Position numbers and translations under genes: made by a program. A DNA stretch of 26,428 nt from DASWIG01 sp965371445 (GTDB lineage: Bacteria; Acidobacteriota; Thermoanaerobaculia; Multivoradales; J023): assembly GCA_965371445.1 (NCBI GenBank), contig CBDUYN010000148.1, forward strand, positions 1 to 26,428, given 5' to 3'. The notes beneath the pieces were generated by a model. It made no database searches. It saw nothing but the letters and a program-made list of their open reading frames with translations, and was not told the DNA's origin. Positions 1-8,177 of the stretch are shown in pieces; positions within the stretch are counted from its first letter, which is position 1; each line of letters opens with the position of its first letter.

Positions 1-1345
1 GTCCTCTTCCTCTTTCTTCCTCTTTTTCTTTTTCTTCTTGCCGTCTTCGTCTTCGTCTTCGTCTTCGTCCTCGTCCTCCTCGAGGAGCTCGAATTCTTCT
101 TGGGTCAGACGAAACCGGTCGTAGGCTTTGCGGGTGAGGAACTGGGCATAGACGTCGACCTCGCGTTGTCCGGTACGGGCGTGGCTCCTGAGGCCGTCGC
201 GGTCGGAGAGCCACATCATCATCTTGCCCTTCATCATCCAGCGGGGGGCGAAGTCGCCGTAGCCGCTGATGGTGACGTTCTTGACCTCGCCCGAGCCGTC
301 GGCCGAGACCAGTCCGACCTCCGGGCTCCAGACACCGGGTTGAAGGAGCTCGACGAAGAACCACCGCGAGTCGGGCGACCATTCGTAGTGTTGGTCGCCG
401 TCGGTGTGGGAATAGCTCATATGCTCGGGGAAGATCGTGCGGATCTCGCGGCTTTCGAGGTTTATGACCTTGAGCGTGTTGCGAGCTTCGAGGTAGGCGA
501 CCTCCTTGCCGTCGGGGGAGTAGCTCGGCTGGAAGGTCTCGGCTTCGGACTCCAGGACGGCCTCTTCCTTCAAAAGCGTCGAGTTGAAGAAGTACTTCTC
601 CGCCTCGCGAAAGCTCCTTGCCGTTGGGCGAGAGCACCATCTCGGTGACGTCGCCCGAGACCTTGAGGAGGCTTTCTCACGCAGGCGTCCGTCGGTCGCG
701 ATCTCGACGGCGACTTTTCGCGGCTCACCGCCGGGGACGAGCGTGTAGAGCTCGCCGTCCCAGGAGAAGCAGAGGGTGGCGCCGTCGGCGGAGGCGCTCA
801 GGAAACGCACCGGGTGGTTCCCGAAGCTCGTCAGCGCCTCGCTCGACGACGGATCCGCCAGCGTCGAGCGACGGACGTTGAACGTCCCGCTCTCCTCGCT
901 CAGGAAGTAGAGGCTCTCGCCCCGGACCAGCGGGTCGCGTTCGTCGTGGACGGTCGTGGTGAGGCGCCGGTGCACGCCCTCGGCTGGGTCGTAGAGCCAA
1001 AGGTCCGAGGCTACCGACGAGGTCTGATGCTTGCGCCAGGGGTCCTCGTAGCTCTTGAGATCGTGGTAGGTGAAGCTGCCGCCGGTGCCGGTGAAGCGGG
1101 CGTTGCCGGCCGGGGTGGTGAGGACCTGGTTTGGGCGTCCGCCGGCCAACGCCACGCTGTAGAGCTCGGGCAGGGCGTCGGTGGGGAACTGGGCGTTCGC
1201 CGCCGTGTCGAGCCGTGCGGAGGTGAAGAGCACGGCTTCGTCGTCGGGGGTGAAGTCCGACGGAACGTCGCCGGCGGAGTGGAGCGTCAGGCGCGTCGCC
1301 GTCCCACCGAGGAGGGCATACGGAAGACGTCGAAGTTGCCGATTC
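1..1345 (-). pseudogene. S41/tricorn-type peptidase, beta-propeller part, decayed and running off the left edge
   Basis: Read on the minus strand, this stretch translates into a TolB/WD40-like propeller typical of the N-terminal half of S41 (tricorn-like) peptidases. Recognisable pieces are GNFDVFRMP, HSAGDVPSDFTPDD, VLFTSARLD, YHDLKSYEDPW, KYFFNSTLLKEE, FQPSYSPDGKEVAYLE and GDFAPRWMMKGKMMMWLSDRDG. An alternating Glu/Asp tract and then a Lys tract (positions 1-84) match the charged linker before the protease core, which would lie outside the window. The frame is broken at least three times: near 1305-1312, near 656-679 and near 600-620. At the last site about 50 family residues also seem to be missing between NGKE and EKYFFN. 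The extreme N-terminus is absent. It reads as a dead gene, although assembly error could explain some of the shifts. Confidence 0.75.
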
Positions 1346-1669
1346 CTTGAAGTAGGAGTCGCAGAAGGCGCGGCTGACATCGTGGTTGCCGGGGATGACG
1401 GCGATCCGTTCGCGGGGCAGGTCGAGGAAGCGTTCGAGGCGTTCGAGGAAGTCCAGGGCCTCGTCGAATTCCTTCGGGCGTGCCCACTCGGCGAGGTCGC
1501 CGGTGACGACGACGATCTGCGGACGCAGGTCATGGTCGTCCGCGAGGCCGCGGGGGTCGTCCTCGAGGCGCTTCAAGAGGGTGTCGAAGCTTTCGTCGGA
1601 GCCGAAGCGGTGGTGGCGTCCGAACTGGACGTCGGAGAGGTGGAGGACGGTGATCGAAGGGGACGCCAT
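1346..1669 (-). pseudogene. calcineurin-like metallophosphoesterase, N-terminal fragment
   Basis: The start is ATG at 1669, because GGGAGGAG lies just before it; an in-frame ATG at 1681 lacks such a site. The fragment opens with a metallophosphoesterase core: HLSDVQFGRHHRFG (first metal motif, Gln in place of the usual His), VVTGDLAE and IPGNHDVSRAFCDSYFKE. About 105 codons in, the sequence switches to the S41 propeller in a different frame. The phosphoesterase therefore lacks its remaining metal-binding motifs and any C-terminal effector. Phosphoesterases that begin SD(I/V)QFG occur in predicted bacterial conflict proteins, which would fit the neighbourhood, but that is inference. A weak -10-like TAGAGT lies about 25 bases upstream. 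Confidence 0.7.
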
Positions 1670-1870
1670 GGCTCCTCCCATGAGGACAGGGGTGGCGTCT
1701 ACTCTACTCGAGGTTTCTCGAGGAAAATCGGTGCCTGACGAAGCGCCCCAGGGAACGGACCCCCGTCTCGGCGCCCGAAGACGCTCGCCGGGACGCTTTT
1801 TCTGCTTGAAATTCCGTCCCGACTTTTTCGCCTGTCAGGATTTCTCCCCGCTCACCTCGTGAGACCTTCG

Positions 1871-2078
1871 CCCGGACAAAGATTTTTCGCCAGAAATCTC
1901 GGCCCACCGGAGGAGCCGGTGGTTTTCAGCCCCCTCAGACGAGATCCGCCTTCCGTGGGGACGAGATTTCTGGCCGGAAATCTCGTCCCGACGGCCATCG
2001 GGGGCTGGGAGGGGTGGGGCCGACGGCTGCCGCCGAACGTGAGGACGAGATTTTTCGCCGGAAATCTTGTCCCGCCGG
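1871..2078. repeat. cluster of three short imperfect palindromic repeats in the calcineurin-menB intergenic region
   Basis: Copies lie at 1871-1910, 1957-1990 and 2041-2078. The central copy is a perfect stem: GGGACGAGATTTC (1958-1970), loop TGGCCG, and its complement (1977-1989). The other two keep the consensus GAGATTTTTCGCC-GGAAATCT with a few changes. A more degenerate copy is possible near 1815-1850. No coding sequence is convincing in 1682-2238, so this repeat family is its main content. Confidence 0.7.
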
Positions 2079-2179
2079 CGATCAGGGTGCGATTTTTAAT
2101 GGGGTTCTCCTGACAAAGGGCGAAATCGGGCTTTTTTCGACACTTTCCCTCCAGCCTGTGAGGGGGAATCCTCGATTTT

Positions 2180-2196
2180 CGCGGGCATCGCCCGCG
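2180..2196 (-). terminator. hairpin downstream of menB
   Basis: Perfect 7-bp inverted repeat CGCGGGC / GCCCGCG with a 3-nt loop, 43 bases beyond the menB stop on the minus strand. There is no clear U-tract, so termination is only suggested by position. Confidence 0.3.
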
Positions 2197-2238
2197 GGGC
2201 CGGCGAGACGTCGGCGCTCCCAGCGAAAGAGGCCCCCG

Positions 2239-3141
2239 TCAGTAGTGCCAAGGAAACCGCGAGAAATCCCGCGGACGCTTCTCGACGAACGCGTCGCGCC
2301 CCTCCTTGGCCTCTTCCGTCATGTAGGCGAGCCGCGTCGCCTCACCGGCAAAAATCTGCTGGCCGACGAGGCCGTCGTCGCACGCGTTGAAGGCGAACTT
2401 CAGCATGCGGATCGCCGTCGGGCTCTTGGAGTTGATCTCCCGGGCCCATTCGAGGGCAAAGTCCTCGAGCTCGGCGTGCGGCACGACGGCGTTCGCCATG
2501 CCCATCTCGTAGGCCTCCTGGGCCGAGTAGTCACGGCCGACGAAGAAGATCTCGCGGGCCCGCTTCTGCCCGACCTGGCGTGCCAGGAGCGCCGAGCCGT
2601 AGCCGCCGTCGAAGGAGGCGACGTCGGCGTCGGTCTGCTTGAAGACGGCGTGCTCGCGGCTGGCGAGCGTCATGTCGCACACGACGTGCAGGCTGTGCCC
2701 ACCCCCCACCGCCCAGCCCGGGACGACGGCGATCACCACCTTGGGCATGAAGCGGATCTGGCGCTGTACCTCCAGGATGTGCAGACGCCCCAACCGCGCC
2801 GGGTCGACGCCGCCCTCGCCCTCACCCCCGCCCTCATATCTGTAGCCGTCGTGTCCGCGGATGCGCTGGTCACCGCCGGCCGAAAAGGCCCAGCCGCCGT
2901 CCTTGGGCGAGGGACCGTTGCCCGTCAGGAGCACACAGCCCACGTCGCTCGTCGCGCGGGCGTGGTCGAGCACCTGGTAGAGCTCGTCGACCGTCCGCGG
3001 ACGGAAGGCGTTTCGCACCTCGGGACGGTCGAAGGCCACCCGGACCGTGCCGTGGTCCCTGGCCCGGTGGTAGGTGACGTCAGTGAGCTCGAAGCCGGGG
3101 ACGGCGGTCCACTTCTCAGGGTCGAAGATCTCGGATACCAT
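2239..3141 (-). CDS. menB: 1,4-dihydroxy-2-naphthoyl-CoA synthase (MenB)
   Basis: This crotonase-fold enzyme closes the second ring of menaquinone, converting o-succinylbenzoyl-CoA to dihydroxynaphthoyl-CoA in the cytoplasm. The 300-aa product has the MenB signatures FSAGGDQ (86-92), GWAVGGGHSLHVVCD (142-156), SFDGGYGSALLARQVGQK and the C-terminal KRPRDFSRFPWHY. Asp171 in QTDADVASFDGG sits where actinobacterial-type (type II) enzymes carry an acidic side chain; type I enzymes have Gly there and need bicarbonate. This protein should therefore be bicarbonate-independent. The ATG at 3141 is preceded by CCGGAG with 8-nt spacing, and the longer ORF upstream has no comparable site. It is monocistronic as far as seen, and other men genes are not in the window. 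Confidence 0.95.
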   Translation of the reverse strand: MVSEIFDPEKWTAVPGFELTDVTYHRARDHGTVRVAFDRPEVRNAFRPRTVDELYQVLDHARATSDVGCVLLTGNGPSPKDGGWAFSAGGDQRIRGHDGYRYEGGGEGEGGVDPARLGRLHILEVQRQIRFMPKVVIAVVPGWAVGGGHSLHVVCDMTLASREHAVFKQTDADVASFDGGYGSALLARQVGQKRAREIFFVGRDYSAQEAYEMGMANAVVPHAELEDFALEWAREINSKSPTAIRMLKFAFNACDDGLVGQQIFAGEATRLAYMTEEAKEGRDAFVEKRPRDFSRFPWHY

Positions 3142-3321
3142 GGCGTTCTCCGGGGTTTGGGGCCGACCTGCGAATCGGCCCGGGTCGGCGGCGATTATGG
3201 CACGTCGGCCGGGAGCCGGCGTCCTACCCCTTAAGACCCGTTTTCCCACCCCTTGGGGTGTCGCAGCCGCCGACCGCGGCTTTGTAGGGTTCGTCTTGGA
3301 TTTTCAAGGGGGAAGCGCACC

Positions 3322-3759
3322 ATGACCCAACCGTCCCGAACCAACCCGTCCCGAGACGCCTTCGACAAGATCGCCGACGAGCACCAGGCCCTGGAGGAGT
3401 ATCTCGGACGCCTCGACAGGACTTCCGACCCGAAGGTCCTCCTCCCCCGCCTGGAGAAGCTCCGGGGCCTCCTGGAGCACCACTTCGAGGGCGAAGAGGA
3501 GGCGGAGGGCATTCGCGACGACGTCGCGAAGACCGCTCCCTACCTGCTCGGTGGCCTCGAGCGGGTCTTCGCCGAGCACGAGGAGCTCCTCCAGGAGGTC
3601 GACGCCCTCCACGCGAAGGCCAGGGAAGTGCTCGAAGGACCCGTCGCCGAGCTCCGGTCCGCCGTTTCGCTGCTGGCACGCCGCCTGCGCGACCACGAGG
3701 TGCGCGAGACCGAGTTCATGACCGAAGTCTTCAACACCGACTACGGCGAAGGCAGCTGA
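3322..3759 (+). CDS. hemerythrin-like HHE domain protein
   Basis: A 145-aa all-helical protein with the diiron ligand pattern of hemerythrin-like domains: His21 (DEHQALEEYL), His53/His54 and Glu57/58 (LEHHFEGEEE), His86 (AEHEELL), His125 and Glu129 (DHEVRETEF). Such proteins bind O2 or NO, or serve in redox and iron handling; the exact role is open. The start at 3322 is chosen because AAGGGGGA lies about 9 nt upstream, while the longer ORF start at 3253 has none. It lies 72 bases ahead of korA on the same strand, so co-transcription with that oxygen-sensitive iron-sulfur enzyme is plausible and an O2-sensing or protective role can be imagined. Confidence 0.85.
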   Translation: MTQPSRTNPSRDAFDKIADEHQALEEYLGRLDRTSDPKVLLPRLEKLRGLLEHHFEGEEEAEGIRDDVAKTAPYLLGGLERVFAEHEELLQEVDALHAKAREVLEGPVAELRSAVSLLARRLRDHEVRETEFMTEVFNTDYGEGS

Positions 3760-3831
3760 GTAAAGCCCCGCCGAACGCCGCCTTTCCGAGACGCGCCGTG
3801 CGCCGCGTCGACAAGTGAGAACGAGGGAGAC

Positions 3832-5775
3832 ATGGACAGCAAAGGATCGAGCAATGCCGGCAGCGCCGTCCGTCGCCGGACGGTCGAACAGCACATCGTC
3901 GAGATCGTCAGCGACTCCGGTGAGGGAGCCCAAAAAGCCGGCCAGACTTTTGGCACGGTGTGCGCCAAGATGGGCAACAGCGTCTGGACGGTGGAGATCA
4001 TCCCCGCCGAGATCAAGCCGCCGGCGCGCTCGCGGGCCGGCGCGAGCGGCATCCGAATCCGGGCCGGCTCGCGCCCGATGACCAACATGGGCGACGAGGC
4101 CGACCTCGTCATCGGCTTCAACGAGCAGGTGCTCTACGGCCGCATCGCCCAGAAAGCCTACAAGAGCGGGACCGTCGTCCTCCTGGAGAGCAAGTGGGCT
4201 ACCGACGCGGGCGAGGAGATTCGTCAACTTTACGAGGATGCTTTGCAGGAGCTCATCGAGCTTGGCTACGACGTCCGGGAGGTGGCCCTGGAGAAAGCCT
4301 GCCAGGAGATCGTCCCGGGGCTTCGGGTCGGCAAGAACATGTTCGTCGTCGGCATGCTCTGTCACATCTACGGGATCGACGTCGAAAAAGCCTTCGAAGA
4401 GGTGCGCTTCCTCTTCGGAAAGAAGGGCGAAGAGGTCATTGATATCAACGTCAAGCTGATCCGGGGCGGATACGGCTACGCGAAGGAGCACTTCCCGGAC
4501 CTCGCGTTTACGATCCCACCCTGGCCGACCGACGAGCCCCAGGTGGTCATGAACGGCAACCAGGCCGCCGGCCTCGGCGTCATGGCCGCGGGCATGGAGA
4601 TGGTCGCCATGTATCCGATCACCCCGGCGACCTCGGTCTCCCATTACCTCTCTGGCACTTTCCCGCAGGTCGGCGGCGTCGTCCACCAGGCGGAGGACGA
4701 GATCGCCGCGGTGGGCTTCGCGATCGGCGCGAGCTACGCCGGCAAGACGGCGTGCACGGTCACCTCGGGTCCGGGTCTGGCGCTCAAGACCGAATTCCTG
4801 GGCTTCGCGGTGATGGCCGAGGTGCCGCTCGTGGTCTTCGTGGTACAGCGCGGCGGTCCCTCGACGGGTCTTCCGACCAAGGTCGAACAGGGGGATCTCC
4901 TGGCGTCGCTCTACGCCGCGCCGGGCGACTCTCCGAAGGTGGTCATCGCCCCCGCCACGATCGAGGAGTGCTTTCACTTCGTGATCCTCGCCCGCAAGCT
5001 CGCCGAAGATTTCCGTACCCCGGTCCTGGTGCTCTCCGACGCCAACCTGGCGACGGGTGTGGCCTCGTTCCCGCGCCCGCGTCCGCACGCCGCGTGGCTC
5101 GCGCCGCCGGTCGACCAGTCGGACTGGCAGAAGGGCGTCGAGCCCTTTGCCTGGGACGAAGCGACCGGCATCTCACCGCGTCCGATCCCCGGGCAAAAAG
5201 GCGGCGAGTACGTCCTGACGGGCCTCGCCCACACCAGCAAGAGCAAGGTCGCCTACGATCCCGATTCGAACCAGATCGGCTGCGAGATGCGGAGCAAGAA
5301 GCTCGCGGCGCTCCAGAAGACCCTTGTGCCGCCCGAGGTCCACGGCGACCCGGAAGGCGACCTCCTGGTCGTCGGCTGGGGCTCGACGCTCGGCTCGATC
5401 GAGGAAGCCGTCGACCAGCTGCGCGCCGAGGGGCACAGCGTCTCCTCGCTCCACCTGCGCTTCCTCTCGCCCATGGAGCCGGGGCTGGAGGAGATCTTCG
5501 CGCGCTTCCAACGGGTCATGACGGTGGAGATCAACTACAGCGATCCGGAGGGAAGCGGCTTCGTCGATCCGCGCTACCGCCGCCGGGCCCAGCTCGCGAG
5601 CTTGCTGCGACAGCAGACCCTGTTGCCGATCGAGGATTTCTCGACCGTCCCGGGCCAGCCCTTGCCGCCGAGCTTCGTCGCCCGTGAGCTGAAGAAACGC
5701 CTCGAGACCTACGCCGCCGAGAAGAAGGCACCGAAAGCCACCGCAGAAGTGGGAGAAATACCGTGTTCGGCCTGA
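3832..5775 (+). CDS. korA: 2-oxoacid:ferredoxin oxidoreductase, fused gamma-alpha subunit (KorA type)
   Basis: With KorB this enzyme oxidatively decarboxylates a 2-oxoacid, most likely 2-oxoglutarate, to the acyl-CoA while reducing ferredoxin; the reverse direction is reductive. The 647-aa protein begins with the gamma domain (about 22-205, SDSGEGAQKAGQTF) and continues with the pyrimidine-binding alpha domain (about 238-480), marked by NGNQAAGLG, YPITPATSVSHYL (261-273) and GPGLALKTEF, then a C-terminal domain II to ~630. The N-terminal gamma fusion is usual for bacterial KorA. The start has GAGGGAGAC directly upstream. The stop overlaps the korB start by 13 bases, so translation is coupled. 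Substrate choice between 2-oxoglutarate and other oxoacids cannot be proven from sequence alone. Confidence 0.93.
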   Translation: MDSKGSSNAGSAVRRRTVEQHIVEIVSDSGEGAQKAGQTFGTVCAKMGNSVWTVEIIPAEIKPPARSRAGASGIRIRAGSRPMTNMGDEADLVIGFNEQVLYGRIAQKAYKSGTVVLLESKWATDAGEEIRQLYEDALQELIELGYDVREVALEKACQEIVPGLRVGKNMFVVGMLCHIYGIDVEKAFEEVRFLFGKKGEEVIDINVKLIRGGYGYAKEHFPDLAFTIPPWPTDEPQVVMNGNQAAGLGVMAAGMEMVAMYPITPATSVSHYLSGTFPQVGGVVHQAEDEIAAVGFAIGASYAGKTACTVTSGPGLALKTEFLGFAVMAEVPLVVFVVQRGGPSTGLPTKVEQGDLLASLYAAPGDSPKVVIAPATIEECFHFVILARKLAEDFRTPVLVLSDANLATGVASFPRPRPHAAWLAPPVDQSDWQKGVEPFAWDEATGISPRPIPGQKGGEYVLTGLAHTSKSKVAYDPDSNQIGCEMRSKKLAALQKTLVPPEVHGDPEGDLLVVGWGSTLGSIEEAVDQLRAEGHSVSSLHLRFLSPMEPGLEEIFARFQRVMTVEINYSDPEGSGFVDPRYRRRAQLASLLRQQTLLPIEDFSTVPGQPLPPSFVARELKKRLETYAAEKKAPKATAEVGEIPCSA

Positions 5776-6716
5776 AGACTGAAGACTTCCTCGACGTCCC
5801 TGACCGTTACTTCACCCTCGAGAGCTACGAGGGCGGCGTGGCCCGCTGGTGTCCCGGCTGCGGCGACCACGGGGTCCTCACGGCGGTACAGCGCATCTGT
5901 CGCGACGAGCAGCTGCCGCCGGAAAAGGTCGTGGCGGTTTCGGGGATCGGCTGCTCGAGCCGTTTTCCCCACTACATGAAGACCTACGGTTTCCACGGGC
6001 TCCACGGCCGGGCGCTGCCGGTGGCCTGCGGCGTCAAGTCGCGCCGTCCGGACCTCACGATCTGGGTCGCCACCGGCGACGGCGACTGCTGCTCGATCGG
6101 CGCCGGCCACTGGGTCCACGCCCTGCGCTACAACATGGACATGACGGTGATGCTTTTCGACAACTCCGTCTACGGTTTGACGAAAAAGCAGACGTCGCCG
6201 ACCAGCCCCATAGGTTTGAAGACCAACACCCACCCCGACGGGGCCTGGCTACCGCCCATGAACGTCATCCAGACGACGCTGGGCTTCACCAACGTCTCTT
6301 TTGTGGCGCGGACCATCGACTGGAACCCGCTGCACCTTTATCAGACGCTACGCCGAGCCTATGAGCACAAGGGTCTTTCGTTCGTCCAGATCCTGCAGCG
6401 CTGTCCGGCCTTCACGCCGGACCTCTTCGCGGATCTGCAGCGCGATCCGGACCGCATCGAGCTCCTGGTCCATCCCGACGGCGTGGAGGTCGACGAGCCG
6501 GTGGCGAAGATATACCGCCACAAGGTCGACCACGATCCCCGGGACCTGGCGGCGGGGCGCGCCGCGGCCGACCAGAAGGAACGCATGCCGATCGGGCTTT
6601 TTTTCTGGAATCCCGACGCGCCACGCTACGAGGAGTTCACCTGCCGGGGGATGGGGATGTCGAGCGAGGAGAAGCTCGTCGCCCTCGAGCGGGAGCTCGA
6701 TCGCTTCGCGATCTAG
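5763..6716 (+). CDS. korB: 2-oxoacid:ferredoxin oxidoreductase beta subunit (KorB type)
   Basis: This is the thiamine-diphosphate and [4Fe-4S] subunit partnering KorA. The 317-aa product has the cluster motif WCPGCGDH (Cys30, Cys33), Cys64 in GIGCSS, the ThDP/Mg motif GDGD at 105-108 with Asn134 in LFDNSVYGLTKKQ, and the family signature TSPTSPIGLKTNT. It starts at GTG 5763, with GTGGGAG upstream inside the end of korA. A 103-bp part of this gene (6438-6540) recurs with two mismatches at 8176-8278, so korB has donated a fragment to the debris upstream of the NACHT gene. The gene itself looks intact. Confidence 0.93.
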   Translation: MFGLKTEDFLDVPDRYFTLESYEGGVARWCPGCGDHGVLTAVQRICRDEQLPPEKVVAVSGIGCSSRFPHYMKTYGFHGLHGRALPVACGVKSRRPDLTIWVATGDGDCCSIGAGHWVHALRYNMDMTVMLFDNSVYGLTKKQTSPTSPIGLKTNTHPDGAWLPPMNVIQTTLGFTNVSFVARTIDWNPLHLYQTLRRAYEHKGLSFVQILQRCPAFTPDLFADLQRDPDRIELLVHPDGVEVDEPVAKIYRHKVDHDPRDLAAGRAAADQKERMPIGLFFWNPDAPRYEEFTCRGMGMSSEEKLVALERELDRFAI

Positions 6717-6815
6717 ACGAGGCCATCACTTTGCCTGCCGTCACGCAGCCGAGCCTGGGCGTCGGCCATCATCTGCCTGAAGGCGGGATGGGAGAGGATC
6801 GGCTCCGTGGACCCG
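6713..6815 (-). pseudogene. possible antitoxin C-terminal remnant
   Basis: On the minus strand, about 33 codons read EPILSHPAFRQMMADAQ and then an Arg-rich tail ending at a stop that overlaps the korB stop. An in-frame stop lies just before it, so it cannot be a full gene. The DPAF-type helix resembles C-terminal ends of small antitoxins, but this is a weak resemblance. It sits between korB and the toxin-antitoxin promoter. Confidence 0.3.
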
Positions 6816-6882
6816 GCGTTTCAGCGTGCCCTTCGGCTCGTCGAGGTCAGGCCACCTCGATCCATTCTTGTGGTGCAGAGCC

Positions 6883-6920
6883 TTGACGGCACGCACCGGG
6901 TTTGACTAGAATTCTAGTCA
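6883..6920 (+). promoter_or_regulatory. promoter with overlapping 18-bp perfect palindrome, putative operator of the toxin-antitoxin operon
   Basis: The -35 box TTGACG (6883-6888), 18-nt spacer and -10 box TAGAAT (6907-6912) form a good sigma-70-type promoter. The perfect palindrome TGACTAGAATTCTAGTCA (6903-6920) covers the -10 box and likely start site. The ATG follows at 6923, so the leader would be only a few bases. Binding by the downstream Phd/YefM antitoxin complex would repress the operon, as is usual in this family. Confidence 0.7.
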
Positions 6921-6922
6921 GG

Positions 6923-7240
6923 ATGGCCGTGGACCACTTCAAACTGGCCTACGCTCCCCAGGTCAAGGAGCATTTGAAGGCGATCGACCGCAAGCACCAC
7001 TCCTTCATCCGACGAACGATCGAGGAGCAGCTCTGGTACGAGCCCGACATCAAAACGCGAAACCGCAAGCCGCTCCACGGCCCGTTTCTCGAGGCGGAGT
7101 GGGAGCTCCGTTTCGGGTCGAGCAACCGATTCCGGGTCTTCTATGACGTCGACCGGGCGGGAAAAAGGGTATCGATTCTGGCCATCGGAGAGAAGGAAGG
7201 CAGCCGGTTACGAATCGGAGGAAGCGAGGTCGAGAAATGA
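6923..7240 (+). CDS. RelE/ParE-superfamily toxin
   Basis: This 105-aa protein has the RelE/ParE fold pattern: an N-terminal helix-strand start (FKLAYAPQVKEHLKAID), the central ELRFGSSNRFRVFYDVD strands, then VSILAIGEKEGSRLRIGGSEVEK. RelE relatives cleave mRNA at the ribosome, while ParE relatives poison gyrase; which applies here cannot be told. The start is ATG 6923 rather than the TTG at 6902, because 6902 lies inside the palindromic operator and upstream of the likely transcription start. The stop overlaps the antitoxin ATG by four bases. Toxin-first order is the reverse of the commonest arrangement but is known for Phd/RelE modules. Confidence 0.85.
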   Translation: MAVDHFKLAYAPQVKEHLKAIDRKHHSFIRRTIEEQLWYEPDIKTRNRKPLHGPFLEAEWELRFGSSNRFRVFYDVDRAGKRVSILAIGEKEGSRLRIGGSEVEK

Positions 7241-7512
7241 AGATCGCACCTGTTGCCGAGGTCAAGGCGCGCTTCAGCGAGTACGTCAAGGCGTCCGAGG
7301 ACGGTCCGGTCGTGGTGACGAAGAACGGCCGGCCGGCGGTGGTGATGATTGCCGTCGGCGACGACGACGAGGAGCTGGAGCGACTGATCCTGGCCCACTC
7401 GCCGCGCTTCCAGGAGGTGCTGCGAAAGTCTCGGGAGGAGATCCGCGGGACCGGAGGAATCGACCACGAGACGTTCTGGGATGAGCTCAGCGACGAGCCC
7501 GATGGAGCGTAG
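7237..7512 (+). CDS. Phd/YefM-family antitoxin
   Basis: A 91-aa protein with a typical Phd/YefM N-terminal DNA-binding and dimerisation half: MKIAPVAEVKARFSEYVKAS, then GPVVVTKNGRPAVVMIAV. An acidic, Glu-rich C-terminal half probably wraps and neutralises the toxin. It starts at ATG 7237 overlapping the toxin stop (ATGA), so expression is coupled. It likely binds the palindrome at 6903-6920 to autorepress. The family call is firm and the repression model is inference. Confidence 0.88.
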   Translation: MKIAPVAEVKARFSEYVKASEDGPVVVTKNGRPAVVMIAVGDDDEELERLILAHSPRFQEVLRKSREEIRGTGGIDHETFWDELSDEPDGA

Positions 7513-7548
7513 CCGCGTCGACTCCCTTCTCGCTAGAGCGTCGCCGCG

Positions 7549-7700
7549 ATGGCGAGCCTTCTCGCCGCTCGGTGCGCTCCGGTACGTAGAGGCTCCTTGA
7601 GGTCGAAAGTTTCGTCGCGGTCCTCGCGGGCCACCTGGGAGATGACCTCGTACTGCTTGCCCTCGAGGGATGAAGTAGCCGAGGCGCTGCTCCGAGAACG
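7549..7700 (-). pseudogene. decayed 3' end of an unrecognised gene
   Basis: On the minus strand three frames join into what looks like one former protein end: EQRLGYFI, then LEGKQYEVISQVAREDRDE followed by TFDLK, then SLYVPERTERREG. At least two frameshifts separate the parts. I do not recognise the family. It is the first of several fragments packed between the toxin-antitoxin operon and the NACHT gene. Confidence 0.35.
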
Positions 7701-7701
7701 C

Positions 7702-7766
7702 CGACGATTTCCTCGGCCTCGAGGCTACCGGGCACTCCTGGGTCACCCGTCGCTGGCTGGTCGAGG
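7702..7766 (+). pseudogene. 65-bp fragment of the NACHT gene
   Basis: Positions 7702-7766 match 9279-9343 of the NACHT gene with about four mismatches. In the intact gene this part encodes DDFLALEATEHSWVTRRW, just before the Walker A loop. Here it has no surrounding NACHT sequence. It is either a duplication of the neighbour or the trace of a related gene lost at this place. Confidence 0.75.
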
Positions 7767-7779
7767 ACGATCGAGGGCG

Positions 7780-8177
7780 ACCGCGACGTCCAGCCGCGCG
7801 CGCCCCGCGGCCGTTCCTGGACCTCGAGCTTCGGCAGCGTCGTGCGGATCCGGTCGAGGAGGCGTCTCAAGTGGAGGCGATGAGCCCCAGGCGCGAAAGG
7901 AGCCTCGAACACGACAAATCCGCCTTTACTTGCGTCTAGTAGCATGGTAGGCTTGCCGCCAAGCACTATGGAGGTTCCGAAATGTCTGTCAGGCGCTTCC
8001 TTCGGCTTGTGGCTTGGCTGAGTGGCGCTTTTCGCGGCGTTCGTGGTGGTTTCGCGGCGTTCTCGCCGTCCTTTTTTACCGTGTCAGGAAGCCAAAGACC
8101 GCCGAGGGTGAGTCCATACGTGTTCCCGGCGGTCGCCCAGGACCGCCGCCTTTTCAAACGAAGCGGCAGCGCTTACA
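7780..8177 (+). pseudogene. internally deleted copy of the PALSPAG-tailed secreted protein gene
   Basis: This stretch aligns with the leader and first codons of the gene at 15255 (from about 15039 to 15294), then jumps to its last codons and downstream flank (16206-16362). About 911 bp of gene interior are missing. The same GGAGG site and ATG (7982) are kept, along with the signal-peptide start MSVRRFLRLVAWL. The joint is then out of frame, so the sorting tail is not made. The downstream hairpin is also degraded here. It ends where the korB fragment begins. Confidence 0.8.

Noticed and set aside
3304..5088. 594-aa open frame antisense to the hemerythrin gene and korA
   Set aside because: Open only because of high GC codon bias; the plus-strand genes are clearly recognised families.
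6902..6922. TTG start for the toxin seven codons upstream
   Set aside because: It lies within the palindrome and -10 box, upstream of the likely transcription start.
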